The notes under the pieces are model-generated. The model worked only from the letters and a program-made list of their open reading frames with translations, was not told where the DNA came from and ran no database searches. Below are positions 1 to 7,140 of a stretch of 64,000 bases of DNA, one piece after another (within the stretch, counting starts at the first letter, position 1; each line of letters begins with the position of its first letter). Position numbers and translations under genes: made by a program. The DNA comes from Miltoncostaea sp050250915. Its GTDB lineage: Bacteria > Actinomycetota > Thermoleophilia > Miltoncostaeales > Miltoncostaeaceae. The stretch covers positions 1-64,000 of the forward strand of contig JBFWNT010000011.1 in assembly GCA_050250915.1 (NCBI GenBank). The letters run 5' to 3'.

Positions 1-34
1 TGTGGGGGTCGGCCATCGCGGGCCTCCTGATGTC

Positions 35-52
35 GGTTCATGGGGATGAACC
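35..52. repeat. Perfect inverted repeat, 7-bp arms
   Basis: Arms GGTTCAT and ATGAACC are separated by GGGG. The half-site GGTTCA is shared with the tails of the two palindromic units further right (246-251 and 422-427), so this is probably a member of the same family of sites rather than chance. A hairpin or a dimeric regulator site would both fit. Confidence 0.5.
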
Positions 53-169
53 AACGGTTCGGAGCTCGCGGTGGCCGGCCCTGCCTTCAGCCGGCGCCGC
101 TCCTACACCACGTCACGGGGCGCGATCCGCAAATGGACGAGCGGGCGGCCGCGGGGAACGCCGCCGGCG

Positions 170-260
170 TCTCACCCGTCCATCGAACGGTACCGGGGTC
201 CGTCCACCCGGCTCCCGGCCGGTCGTTCATTTGAACGACCCCCGAGGTTCATCTGGACGG
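170..260. repeat. Palindromic repeat unit, copy 1
   Basis: Starts with TCTCACCC (170-177) and carries the 20-base inverted repeat at 221-240 (arms GGTCGTTCA / TGAACGACC, spacer TT), followed by the tail GAGGTTCATCTGGACGG. The same order of elements recurs about 177 bases downstream, which marks it as a duplicated block. Confidence 0.6.
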
Positions 261-347
261 CGGGCGTGCCGGCGTGCCCACCGTCTCACCCCTTCGTCGA
301 TCGACCTGGGACGCCTTCGGGATGCCGGGGCGGGGCGGGTGGTGCCA

Positions 348-436
348 TCTCACCCCGTCGTCGAAGGGGTTCGGCCGCGTCCACTCGCCTCGCACCCGTC
401 GTTCAATTGAACGACCCGCGAGGTTCAATCGGACGA
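348..436. repeat. Palindromic repeat unit, copy 2
   Basis: Starts with TCTCACCC (348-355), carries the perfect 18-base palindrome GTCGTTCAATTGAACGAC at 398-415 and the tail GAGGTTCAATCGGACG. Between the two copies the palindrome and tail are well conserved and the segment between start and palindrome is much more diverged, suggesting selection on the palindromic half. Confidence 0.6.
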
Positions 437-438
437 CC

Positions 439-454
439 CACCCCCGGAGGGGGT
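439..454 (-). terminator. Short G-C hairpin after the CcmD-like gene
   Basis: On the minus strand ACCCCC and GGGGGT, separated by TCC, form a 6-bp stem right at the stop codon of the CcmD-like gene. There is no U-tract, so termination is only plausible. Confidence 0.35.
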
Positions 455-648
455 CAGGCGCGGGTCACGTCAACGGGGTCGGGGGCGGGCTCGTCGTGGG
501 GGGCGGGGACGTCGCGCTCCACGAGCCGGGCCAGCAGCTCGGCCTCGCGGGCGATCCGTGCCGACCGGAGCCCCACCACCACGACGTAGAGGATCAGCGC
601 GAACAGGATGACCCCGTAGGCCGCGTAGACGTACTCCTCGCCGGTCAT
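454..648 (-). CDS. CcmD-like small membrane protein
   Basis: A 64-residue protein with one membrane helix (about residues 7-27) preceded by the motif YVYAAYGV and followed by an Arg/Glu-rich helix, the layout of CcmD, the small subunit that helps release haem-loaded CcmE in system I cytochrome c maturation. The start codon ATG at 648 is preceded by AGGAGG. It lies 31 bases downstream of a TPR membrane protein, whose family also includes cytochrome c biogenesis factors, so the pair fits haem protein assembly. No other ccm gene is seen nearby, and short single-helix proteins are easily misassigned. Confidence 0.5.
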   Translation of the reverse strand: MTGEEYVYAAYGVILFALILYVVVVGLRSARIAREAELLARLVERDVPAPHDEPAPDPVDVTRA

Positions 649-679
649 CGGTCCTCCTGGTGGTCGGGCGGGCCGGCGC

Positions 680-1480
680 TCACGGCCCGGTGGTCTGGAA
701 GGAGACGGAGTCCATCGCCGCGAGGAGCGTCCCCGCCGATCGGCCCAGGCGGGTCCCGGCGCCCAGGGCCTGCGTGCGCTTCAGCGCGGCGCGGGCGGCC
801 TCGACCTTGCCGGCGTACAGTGCCACCCAGCCCTGGTTGAAGGCCACGAGCTGGCTCCCGGGGTCGTCGGCCGCCAGGGCGCGCAGGGCCGCGGCGGCCC
901 GGTCGAGCCCACCGGAGTCGGCGGTCGCGGGCACCACCGCCAGGCCCACCCTGGCGGGCAGGTTGCCGGGGTCGGCCTTCAGGGCCGAGCGGAACGCGAA
1001 CTCGGCGCTCTGGGGGTCGCCGAGCACCTGCATCACCGAGCCGAGCTCCACCAGCGTCACCGGGTCGTTGGTCGCCATCGCGCGCTGGCGGAGCTGCTCG
1101 GCCTGCCCCGCGGGGTTCAGCCCCGCCACGCCCGCCGGGAGCCGGTGGTCGAGCACCATCGCGAACGGCGGCAGCTGCACCGCGTCCGCTCGCGCCGCGC
1201 CGCCGGCCGCCGGGCCCTGCGTGGCCTCGCCGCCGGTGGTGCCGTCGGTCTGGGCACCCTCGGTCACCCGCGACGCGGGCACGTCCGACGCGGCGACCGC
1301 GGCCGGCTGGGCCCGGTCGCGGTCGCCGGCGCCGACCGGCTGGTCCATCGCGTTCGCCAGCAGCACCGCGCCGCCCGTCAGGACCAGCCAGATCCCCGCC
1401 AGCGCGGCGAGGCGACGGCCCGGCACGCGCCGGACCCGCCCCCGGGTCCCGGCGCGCGCGGTCTGGTGCGCCGTGCTCAC
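680..1480 (-). CDS. Membrane-anchored TPR-repeat protein
   Basis: 266 residues with an Arg-rich N-terminus, a single hydrophobic anchor at about residues 25-42, an Ala/Gly/Pro-rich linker and a C-terminal domain of tetratricopeptide-like helical hairpins from about residue 130 (for example the segment around SAEFAFRSALKADPGNLPARVGLA). TPR domains bind proteins; the membrane anchor suggests an extracytoplasmic scaffold. Its companion is a CcmD-like peptide, so a CcmI/NrfG-like chaperone for apocytochrome c is a reasonable guess, not shown by motif. GTG start at 1480 with GGGGGACGG upstream. Confidence 0.65.
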   Translation of the reverse strand: MSTAHQTARAGTRGRVRRVPGRRLAALAGIWLVLTGGAVLLANAMDQPVGAGDRDRAQPAAVAASDVPASRVTEGAQTDGTTGGEATQGPAAGGAARADAVQLPPFAMVLDHRLPAGVAGLNPAGQAEQLRQRAMATNDPVTLVELGSVMQVLGDPQSAEFAFRSALKADPGNLPARVGLAVVPATADSGGLDRAAAALRALAADDPGSQLVAFNQGWVALYAGKVEAARAALKRTQALGAGTRLGRSAGTLLAAMDSVSFQTTGP

Positions 1481-1530
1481 CCGTCCCCCATCGTGCGGGA
1501 CGGATGGCCGTGCGACGGCTCAGGCGCCTC

Positions 1531-1603
1531 TGATAGAACGGTTCCGGTTCCCGGCGGCCGTGACGGACCCGCGGATGCGGAGGGTGGGGTGGACGACGGC
1601 GAC
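1531..1603. promoter_or_regulatory. Divergent promoter region with GAAC-G-GTTC element
   Basis: The 123 bases between the TPR gene and the XRE-cupin gene must carry promoters for both. A small inverted repeat GAAC-G-GTTC (1536-1544) followed by CGGTTC is a candidate operator, possibly for the adjacent XRE regulator acting on itself. GGAGGG at 1579-1584 is a ribosome-binding site. No clear -10/-35 pair was recognised. Confidence 0.3.
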
Positions 1604-2182
1604 ATGAGGGTGCGTCTCCGGACCCTGGGCGAGACGCTCCGCGCCATCCGCGTCGAGCGGGGGTTCTCGCTGGGCGAGGTCGCGGAGGGGACCGACCTGT
1701 CCACCTCGTTCCTGTCGCTCGTCGAGAACGGGCGCAGCGACATCAGCACCGGGCGCCTCTTCCGCGTCGCGCGCTTCCTCGGCGTCGGCCTGGGGGAGCT
1801 GCTGGACGTGGAGCCGCTCGGCGAGGTCACCGTCGTCCGCTCAGGCGACCGCGGAGCCGCGACCGGGTCGCCCGACGGCGTGGTGTTCCACTCCGTGGTC
1901 GGGGAGGCGCACGACGTGACGATGGCGCCCGTGATCTGCGAGTACGAGGCGGGTGCCGTGGTCTCGGGCGGGACCCGGTCGGAGGCCGCCCAGCACTTCA
2001 TCTTCGTGGCCCGGGGCGAGGTTGAGCTCACCCGGAAGGACGACGCGCCGCTGACCCTCGAGGAGGGCGACTGCGCGTACTTCCGCTCCGAGCACGAGTG
2101 CACCCTGCGCAACGCCGCCGACGGGCGCTCGACGCTCGTGTGGGTGTCCAGTCCGCCGGCTGCCGGCGGGCCCGCGCGCTGA
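1604..2182 (+). CDS. XRE-family regulator with cupin domain
   Basis: 192 residues: an N-terminal helix-turn-helix of the XRE type (about residues 8-62, with LGEVAEGTDLSTSFLSLVENG) and a C-terminal cupin barrel (about 110-185, with the EEGDCAYF segment). Such proteins repress or activate nearby genes in response to a small ligand held in the cupin. The gene is divergent from the TPR/CcmD pair. The ATG at 1604 starts the conserved fold; GTG at 1589, five bases behind GGAGG, is an alternative that would add five residues. Its ligand cannot be told from sequence. Confidence 0.88.
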   Translation: MRVRLRTLGETLRAIRVERGFSLGEVAEGTDLSTSFLSLVENGRSDISTGRLFRVARFLGVGLGELLDVEPLGEVTVVRSGDRGAATGSPDGVVFHSVVGEAHDVTMAPVICEYEAGAVVSGGTRSEAAQHFIFVARGEVELTRKDDAPLTLEEGDCAYFRSEHECTLRNAADGRSTLVWVSSPPAAGGPAR

Positions 2183-2200
2183 GGCTGGGGGCCCGCCGGC
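2162..2200. terminator. Strong hairpin spanning the stop of the XRE-cupin gene
   Basis: Perfect 12-bp arms GCCGGCGGGCCC (2162-2173) and GGGCCCGCCGGC (2189-2200) flank a 15-base loop holding the stop codon. It sits between convergent genes and could stop transcription from both sides. There is no U-tract. Confidence 0.55.
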
Positions 2201-2212
2201 GGCACCGGACGG

Positions 2213-3073
2213 CTAGCTGAACGTGACGGCAGCGGAGCTCGCCTGGGCGAGGCTCTTGCCGGCCAGCAGGGTGACGCGGTACTTGCCCGCCTTCGGCACC
2301 TTCACGGTCGCCTTGCCGCTCCTGGGGATCGTGACGGCCTTCACCTTCGACCACTTGAAGGTGTTGAGGTTGATCCGCTCCAGGTTGGCCTTCCCACCGG
2401 ACTTCGGCGTGACCGTAACCGTCAACGTGAGCTTGACCTTGGGCTTCTTCTTGGCGACCACCTTCGGCGCGACCGGGATCGCCAGGGTCGGGCTGACCTC
2501 GGTGCCGGCCACGGCGCGCAGCTCGGCGCTGCCCGTGAGCTTCGGCGTCGTGAACGCGTAGCTCCCGTCGGCCGCGATCGTCGTCGTGGCGATCGGCGCC
2601 CACGCGGCGCCGGTCAGGCGCTCCAGCGACACGGGCGTGCCGGGCGGGGTGCCCGGCGCGGCGCCGCGCACCGTCGCCGTCCTGCCCACGCCGACCTGCT
2701 TGGGGCCGGTGAGCGTGAGGGTCGACACCGTCACCGTCCCGCGCATGAACGCGTGGAACGTGCAGTGGTACGAGTAGACCCCCGACGCCGCCGGGGCGGC
2801 GAGGTCGAAGGACCCGCCCTTGTTGATGGTCCCCGACTCGAACGCGCCGGTGTCGGACGTGACCGTGTGCGGGTTCACGCCGGTGCTCGTGAAGATCACG
2901 TGCTGGCCGGGGGCGACGACCATCTCGGCGGGGCTGTAGCCGGCGTCGTTGATGGTGACGGCGTGCCCACCTCCCGCGCCGCCCGGGTGCGTCATCTGGC
3001 CGAGCACCGGCGCCGCGCCCGCGATGAGCGCAGCCGCCCCGATCGTTGCCGTGAGTACCGTCCGTGTGGTCAT
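2213..3073 (-). CDS. Secreted cupredoxin (blue copper) protein
   Basis: 286 residues. An N-terminal signal peptide (residues 1-25) is followed by a plastocyanin-like domain (about 35-115) with a full type 1 copper set: His69 in NPHTV, Cys104 in YHC, His107 and Met110 in TFHAFM. The remaining part looks like Ig-like/bacterial surface domains rich in Lys and Thr (about 120-286). It should carry electrons outside the membrane. Its ATG overlaps the stop of the upstream multicopper oxidase by four bases, so the two are co-translated; it is the obvious electron donor or acceptor for that enzyme. Confidence 0.88.
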   Translation of the reverse strand: MTTRTVLTATIGAAALIAGAAPVLGQMTHPGGAGGGHAVTINDAGYSPAEMVVAPGQHVIFTSTGVNPHTVTSDTGAFESGTINKGGSFDLAAPAASGVYSYHCTFHAFMRGTVTVSTLTLTGPKQVGVGRTATVRGAAPGTPPGTPVSLERLTGAAWAPIATTTIAADGSYAFTTPKLTGSAELRAVAGTEVSPTLAIPVAPKVVAKKKPKVKLTLTVTVTPKSGGKANLERINLNTFKWSKVKAVTIPRSGKATVKVPKAGKYRVTLLAGKSLAQASSAAVTFS

Positions 3074-4176
3074 CTGGTCACCTTGTAGAGGCCGATCATC
3101 CCGTTCATCTGGTGGGACTCGACGTGGCAGTGGTAGTACCACGTGCCCGGCGCGTCCTCCTTCCAGCGCACCGTGAACGAGCTGCCCGGTCCGATTTCCC
3201 GATTGTCGATGGACTCCCCCGCAGCGGTGCGCCAGCGGTGGCCGTGCGGGTGGAAGGTGTGGAAGAGCTCGCCCAGGGCGATGACGTTCCACTCCACCGT
3301 CTCCCCGACCTTCGCGGTGAAGGTCGGCGTGTTGCCGATGAACGCGCGGCCGTTGATCGTGTTGAAGCCGAGGTGCTCGGAGAACGCCACGACGAAGCGG
3401 CGGTCCGGCGGCCGCTCGTTCCTGCCATAGATCCTGAGCACGCCGTAGAGGCCGTACGGGATGCTCTCGTGCATCGTCGAGGAGTGGTCGTGGTACGGCC
3501 ACGTCCCCGCACTGTCCGGCCCGGCGGTGAACTTGTAGGTGAACGAGCGGCCCACCTTGACGTTCCCGCCGGGCCCGCTGATCTGGGGGATGAACGCGCC
3601 GTCGCTGCCCGGCGCGTACGTGAACGCGTGGAAGTGCATCGAGTGCGCGAGCTTGTGGACGCGGTCCTCGTTCTTGAAGTGCACGAAGACCCTGTCGCCG
3701 ACGCGCGCCTCGATCAGCGGCCCCGGGACGCCGTCGTTGTCCCCGGACGCCGCGCGGTTGGGCAGCGGCTTCCTCCACCCGGGCGTGTACGCCCGGTAGA
3801 CGACAGCGTCCATCGTGCGCTGCTCAGGGGCGATCTGCCGGCCCTCGATCACGTCCTGACCGTTCGGCGCGACGTCCCACCTCCGGTTGACGGCCTTGAT
3901 CCAGTAGTGGCGCACCCGCGGGCGGGTGTTCTCCATGGAGGTGTGGTCCTGCGGCGCCGGCGCCACGGGGGGCGCGAAGGCGTCCTTCCGGGCGGCCGCG
4001 AGGGCGGCGGGGTCGGCGGGGCTGAAGGTCATCGCGTCGTGCTCCTGCACGTGCAGGGCCTGGGAGGCGACGTCCGGCACCGGTCCCTTCTGGGCGGTCT
4101 GTCCGACCAGCGGCGCCGCACCCGCGATCGCCGCGGCGCCGGCGATGCCGGCCACGACGGCCGTGCGGCGCTTCAC
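3070..4176 (-). CDS. Secreted two-domain multicopper oxidase
   Basis: 368 residues, the length of small two-domain laccase-like enzymes that work as trimers. Signal peptide at 1-26. Copper motifs are complete: HFH around 181-183, HDH at 229-231, the HTFHPHGH block at 306-313 and HCHVESHQMNGM at 349-360, the last holding the type 1 Cys350 and axial Met360. It oxidises phenols or metal ions and reduces oxygen to water outside the cell; the substrate is unknown. GTG start at 4176, with no strong Shine-Dalgarno sequence, so it may depend on coupling to the small reading frame overlapping it by four bases. The cupredoxin gene follows, also overlapping. Confidence 0.92.
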   Translation of the reverse strand: MKRRTAVVAGIAGAAAIAGAAPLVGQTAQKGPVPDVASQALHVQEHDAMTFSPADPAALAAARKDAFAPPVAPAPQDHTSMENTRPRVRHYWIKAVNRRWDVAPNGQDVIEGRQIAPEQRTMDAVVYRAYTPGWRKPLPNRAASGDNDGVPGPLIEARVGDRVFVHFKNEDRVHKLAHSMHFHAFTYAPGSDGAFIPQISGPGGNVKVGRSFTYKFTAGPDSAGTWPYHDHSSTMHESIPYGLYGVLRIYGRNERPPDRRFVVAFSEHLGFNTINGRAFIGNTPTFTAKVGETVEWNVIALGELFHTFHPHGHRWRTAAGESIDNREIGPGSSFTVRWKEDAPGTWYYHCHVESHQMNGMIGLYKVTR

Positions 4177-4406
4177 GTGCGGTGCGCCGGGGCGGCCGGG
4201 GCCTCGGCGGACGGTCGTGTGGGGGGCGGGGGGTGGAGGTTCACGGGCATCAGGTCCGGGTCGTGGTGGAGCCGCGCGGCGCGGGCACGGAGCGTGGCGC
4301 GGACTTCGTCACGGCTGTGACGTTCGCAGGGACGGATCATCCGGACGGCGCAGCCGAGCGTCAAGGCTGGTCGCCGAAATATTCGCCATAGACCGATCAA
4401 TGCCAT
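4173..4406 (-). CDS. Possible small leader protein of the copper operon
   Basis: A 77-residue frame rich in Arg and Pro, with two Cys and two His in its first half, which ends in a four-base overlap with the multicopper oxidase start. I recognise no family. The overlap and the missing ribosome-binding site of the oxidase are arguments for translation; the odd composition is an argument against. If it is not real, 4177-4560 is simply a 384-base divergent promoter region. Confidence 0.3.
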   Translation of the reverse strand: MALIGLWRIFRRPALTLGCAVRMIRPCERHSRDEVRATLRARAARLHHDPDLMPVNLHPPPPTRPSAEAPAAPAHRT

Positions 4407-4560
4407 GCGACGGGAGCGTTATGGCCCCGTTAATCGGCAGATCCGCCCGATCCGAGCGATTTCACGTCCAGAAAACTGGAGCCCCACCCTTGAAGTTCGC
4501 GCGAGCGCCCCGTTAGCGTGGCATTAAGTTCGTAACGTTGTTCACAAGGGGGGTGCACGC
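4407..4560. promoter_or_regulatory. Divergent promoter region of copper operon and monoheme protein
   Basis: The stretch is noticeably richer in A and T than its surroundings, as promoters are. A weak candidate for the plus-strand gene is TTGAAG (4490-4495), 18-base spacer, TAGCGT (4514-4519). AAGGGGGG just before 4553 is the ribosome-binding site for the GTG at 4561. The palindrome AACGTT lies near 4534. Confidence 0.35.
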
Positions 4561-6600
4561 GTGAAACGCAGATGGGCGGCAGGACTCGCCGCGGTCGGCG
4601 CTGCAGGTGTCGCAGCGTTCGCGGTGACGGCCGTCACCGGCCAGGGGGTCGCGCAGAAGGCGAAGCCCCCGGACTACATCGAGGGCACGGTCACCTCGGG
4701 CAAGACGCCCGAGGCCGGTGTGTGGGTCATCGCCGTCGCCAAGCCCGGCGGCAAGGTCATGCGCAAGATCGTGGTGACCGACGGCAAGGGCCGCTTCGTG
4801 CTGCCCGAGATGCCGAACGCCAAGTGGTCGGTCTGGGTGCGCGGCTACGGCATCCTCGACTCCGCCAAGACGCCGGCCCGGCCCGGCGCCAACCTGTCGA
4901 TCAAGGTCAAGAAGGCGAAGACCCCGGTCCAGGCGGCGCGGGTGTACCCGGCCAACTACTGGCTGTCGATGATGAACCTGCCGCCCAACGTCGCGACGCC
5001 GATGGGCATGAGCGGGATGAAGCTCGGCTGCATGCTCTGCCACCAGATCGGCATCAAGACCACGCGGTCGCTCGTGACCCGCGAGGCCTACGACGCGGGC
5101 ACCAAGAAGGCCGGCACCATGTACGCGACCAGCGTCGGCCTGGGCCGTGAGGCCCTGCTCGACTCGCTCGCCAGCTGGAGCCAGCGGATCGCCGGGGGCG
5201 AGACGCCCAAGTCGACTCCGCCGCGCCCGAAGGGCATGGAGCGCAACATCGTCATCACCCAGTGGAACTGGGGCGACAAGTTCGCGTACGCCCACGACGA
5301 GATCGCCACGGACAAGCGCAACCCCACGGTGAACGCCGAGGGCAAGGTCTGGGGCGTGGACATCGGCAACGACCGGCTCCTCTGGGTCGACCCGAAGTCG
5401 AACAAGACGGGCTTCCTGAAGATCCCGACGCGCAACGGCTACGACACCTCGTGGTGCGAGGCGACCAGCGGGCCCGGACGCCCCGCCGGCTCGGGCGGCT
5501 TCCAGACGCTCGGCTGCCCCGCCACCGCGGTGGGTGGCGTGAGCGCCTACCTCGGCCTCTACCACAACCCGGCGAACCCCCACAATCCGATGATGGATGC
5601 CAAGGGGAACGTCTGGATGACCACGCAGATCCGGCGTGAGTGGCCCGAGGACATCCCGGCCTACTGCAAGGACGCGCCCGGCATCGCCGGCAAGTCCCAC
5701 CACCGCCAGCTCGGGTACTGGGACGTGAAGGCGAAGCAGTTCCGCCTGATCGACACCTGCTACGGCACGCACCACCTCCAGTTCGACAAGAACGGGGTGC
5801 TGTGGTCGAGCGGCGACTCCTACGTCCTCGGCTGGTTCGACCCGAGCAAGTACGACCCCGCCCGGCCCGAGACGGAGCAGCAGGCCAACGGCTTCGCCGA
5901 GGTCAAGGTCGACACGAACGGCGACAACGTCGCCGACCAGTCGATCGTCGGCTTCAACTACGGGATCATCCCGAACGACAAGGACGGGAGCATCTGGACG
6001 GCGCAGCCGAGCTCGCCCGGCCAGATCATCCGGTACGACAAGGCGACCGGGAAGTTCGAGCGCTACATCCCGCCGGCACCGGGCTCCGGCCCCCGCGGCG
6101 TGGATGTCGACTCGAAGGGGATCATCTGGGCCGCGATGGGCGGCTCCGGGCACCTGGGCCGGTTCGACCGCTCCAAGTGCACCCAGACGTGGGGCGACGG
6201 CAAGCAGTGCGCCGAGGGCTGGACGTTCTACAAGCCCCCGGGCCCGCTGATGGCGCAGTCCGACCCGGCGTCGGAGACGACGGCCGACCTGCACTACTAC
6301 ATCTGGGTCGACCGGTTCAACACCTCCGGCCTGGGCAAGGACACGGTCATCCTCAACGGGACCAACTCCGACTCGCTCCAGATCTTCAACCCGAAGACCA
6401 AGAAGTGGATCACGATGCGCGTCCCGTACCCGCTCAACGCCTACCAGCGTGGGCTCGACGGCCGCATCGACAACCCGAACACCGGTTGGAAGGGCCGCGG
6501 CCTGTGGTTCAACGACGGCCTCGACCCGATCATCCACAACGAGGTCCAGCACGGCTGGCTCGGCCACGCGCAGTTCCGGCCGAACCCGCTCGCCCGGTAA
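4561..6600 (+). CDS. Secreted monoheme protein with beta-propeller
   Basis: 679 residues. Signal peptide at 1-33; a carboxypeptidase-regulatory-like Ig domain at about 38-118; one haem c site, Cys157-Met-Leu-Cys160-His161; then from about 235 a repeated sheet pattern resembling streptogramin-lyase/SMP-30 type propellers (segments such as DGSIWTAQPSS and VDSKGIIWAAMGG). It should be a covalent haem c protein outside the membrane, which agrees with a CcmD-like gene nearby. Its catalytic role, if any, is not recognised; a substrate oxidase passing electrons to the cupredoxin/oxidase across the divergent promoter is inference. Confidence 0.75.
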   Translation: MKRRWAAGLAAVGAAGVAAFAVTAVTGQGVAQKAKPPDYIEGTVTSGKTPEAGVWVIAVAKPGGKVMRKIVVTDGKGRFVLPEMPNAKWSVWVRGYGILDSAKTPARPGANLSIKVKKAKTPVQAARVYPANYWLSMMNLPPNVATPMGMSGMKLGCMLCHQIGIKTTRSLVTREAYDAGTKKAGTMYATSVGLGREALLDSLASWSQRIAGGETPKSTPPRPKGMERNIVITQWNWGDKFAYAHDEIATDKRNPTVNAEGKVWGVDIGNDRLLWVDPKSNKTGFLKIPTRNGYDTSWCEATSGPGRPAGSGGFQTLGCPATAVGGVSAYLGLYHNPANPHNPMMDAKGNVWMTTQIRREWPEDIPAYCKDAPGIAGKSHHRQLGYWDVKAKQFRLIDTCYGTHHLQFDKNGVLWSSGDSYVLGWFDPSKYDPARPETEQQANGFAEVKVDTNGDNVADQSIVGFNYGIIPNDKDGSIWTAQPSSPGQIIRYDKATGKFERYIPPAPGSGPRGVDVDSKGIIWAAMGGSGHLGRFDRSKCTQTWGDGKQCAEGWTFYKPPGPLMAQSDPASETTADLHYYIWVDRFNTSGLGKDTVILNGTNSDSLQIFNPKTKKWITMRVPYPLNAYQRGLDGRIDNPNTGWKGRGLWFNDGLDPIIHNEVQHGWLGHAQFRPNPLAR

Positions 6601-6617
6601 CCCCACGACGGTGCCGT

Positions 6618-6649
6618 CCCCGCCCTCCGGTCGATCCCGGAGGGCGGGG
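6618..6649 (+). terminator. Strong hairpin terminator after the monoheme gene
   Basis: Thirteen-bp arms CCCCGCCCTCCGG (6618-6630) and CCGGAGGGCGGGG (6637-6649) with loop TCGATC, 18 bases past the stop codon. GC-rich hairpins without a U-run are common terminators in such genomes. Confidence 0.65.
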
Positions 6650-6675
6650 GACGCCCCACGCCCGGAGGCCCCGGA

Positions 6676-6966
6676 TTGGCCACCACGATCGGCAGCATCC
6701 CCACCGTCGCGCACCGTCGCGACGACGCCCACCACCTGATCGCCGCGCTCCGTGACCGGGCCGAGGCGATCCGCCGCGAGGAGCTCGAGCGCCTCGACGG
6801 CCGCTGGGACGGGCTCTGCCCCGACGACCGCAACCGCCTCGAGGTGCTGACGCGGTCCATCGTCGAGGCGCTGCTCCGCGAGCCCGCCGCGCGCCTGCGC
6901 GCCGGCGACATCGACAGCGCGCGCTTCCTCTTCGCCCTCGAGTCCGTCGAGGACGCCGCCGCCTAG
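6676..6966 (+). CDS. Orphan glutamyl-tRNA reductase dimerisation-domain protein
   Basis: 96 residues, almost entirely one domain that resembles the C-terminal helical dimerisation domain of HemA: AALRDRAEAIRREELER followed by a DRNRLEVLTRSIVEALLREP helix and a final FLFALE helix. The catalytic and NADPH domains of glutamyl-tRNA reductase are absent, so it cannot make glutamate semialdehyde. It may pair with full HemA or only reuse the fold. TTG start at 6676, seven bases after GGAGG, is well supported. It follows a haem c protein gene, but a terminator-like hairpin separates them. Confidence 0.7.
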   Translation: MATTIGSIPTVAHRRDDAHHLIAALRDRAEAIRREELERLDGRWDGLCPDDRNRLEVLTRSIVEALLREPAARLRAGDIDSARFLFALESVEDAAA

Positions 6967-6972
6967 ACCCGG

Positions 6973-6992
6973 CGTCCGCCGCCCGGCGGACG
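6973..6992. terminator. Bidirectional hairpin between convergent genes
   Basis: Eight-bp perfect arms CGTCCGCC / GGCGGACG with loop GCCC, exactly between the ends of the HemA-domain gene and the small membrane protein gene. Confidence 0.6.
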
Positions 6993-6994
6993 GC

Positions 6995-7123
6995 TCAGCG
7001 CGGCCCGCGCCGCCGGTGGTCGGTGAGTGCCTTCCCGGCGATCCAGATGATCGCGGCCCACGCCGCGACGTAGACGCCGGACATCACCAGGGTCGGCCAC
7101 CACTCCATCGCGCCCACGTGCAT
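6995..7123 (-). CDS. Small single-helix membrane protein
   Basis: 42 residues with one membrane helix (about residues 9-31, rich in Trp, Ala and Ile) and a basic tail DHRRRGPR. ATG at 7123 is preceded by GGGAG. It follows the CBS/GTPase gene with a 17-base gap, so the two are probably one transcript. No family recognised; single-helix peptides of this kind often stabilise membrane complexes. Confidence 0.6.
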   Translation of the reverse strand: MHVGAMEWWPTLVMSGVYVAAWAAIIWIAGKALTDHRRRGPR

Positions 7124-7140
7124 GGCTACTCCCGTCCGCG

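Larger units (their letters stand above)
1..453. other. Gene-free region with duplicated palindromic units
   Basis: No convincing coding frame is visible here. The stretch contains an inverted repeat at 35-52 (GGTTCAT, 4-base loop, ATGAACC) and two copies of a decayed unit (about 170-260 and 348-436). Each unit begins with TCTCACCC, contains a near or fully perfect palindrome around GTTCAWTTGAAC, and ends with a GAGGTTCAW...GGACG tail. A third TCTCACCC start lies at 284. It could be a genomic interspersed repeat, a structured RNA, or an operator array for a gene to the left of the window; the sequence alone does not decide. Confidence 0.6.

Noticed and set aside
1..453. Short plus-strand frames in the first 450 bases
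   Set aside because: Three overlapping frames are all open because of high GC, none has a domain, and the DNA shows repeat structure instead.
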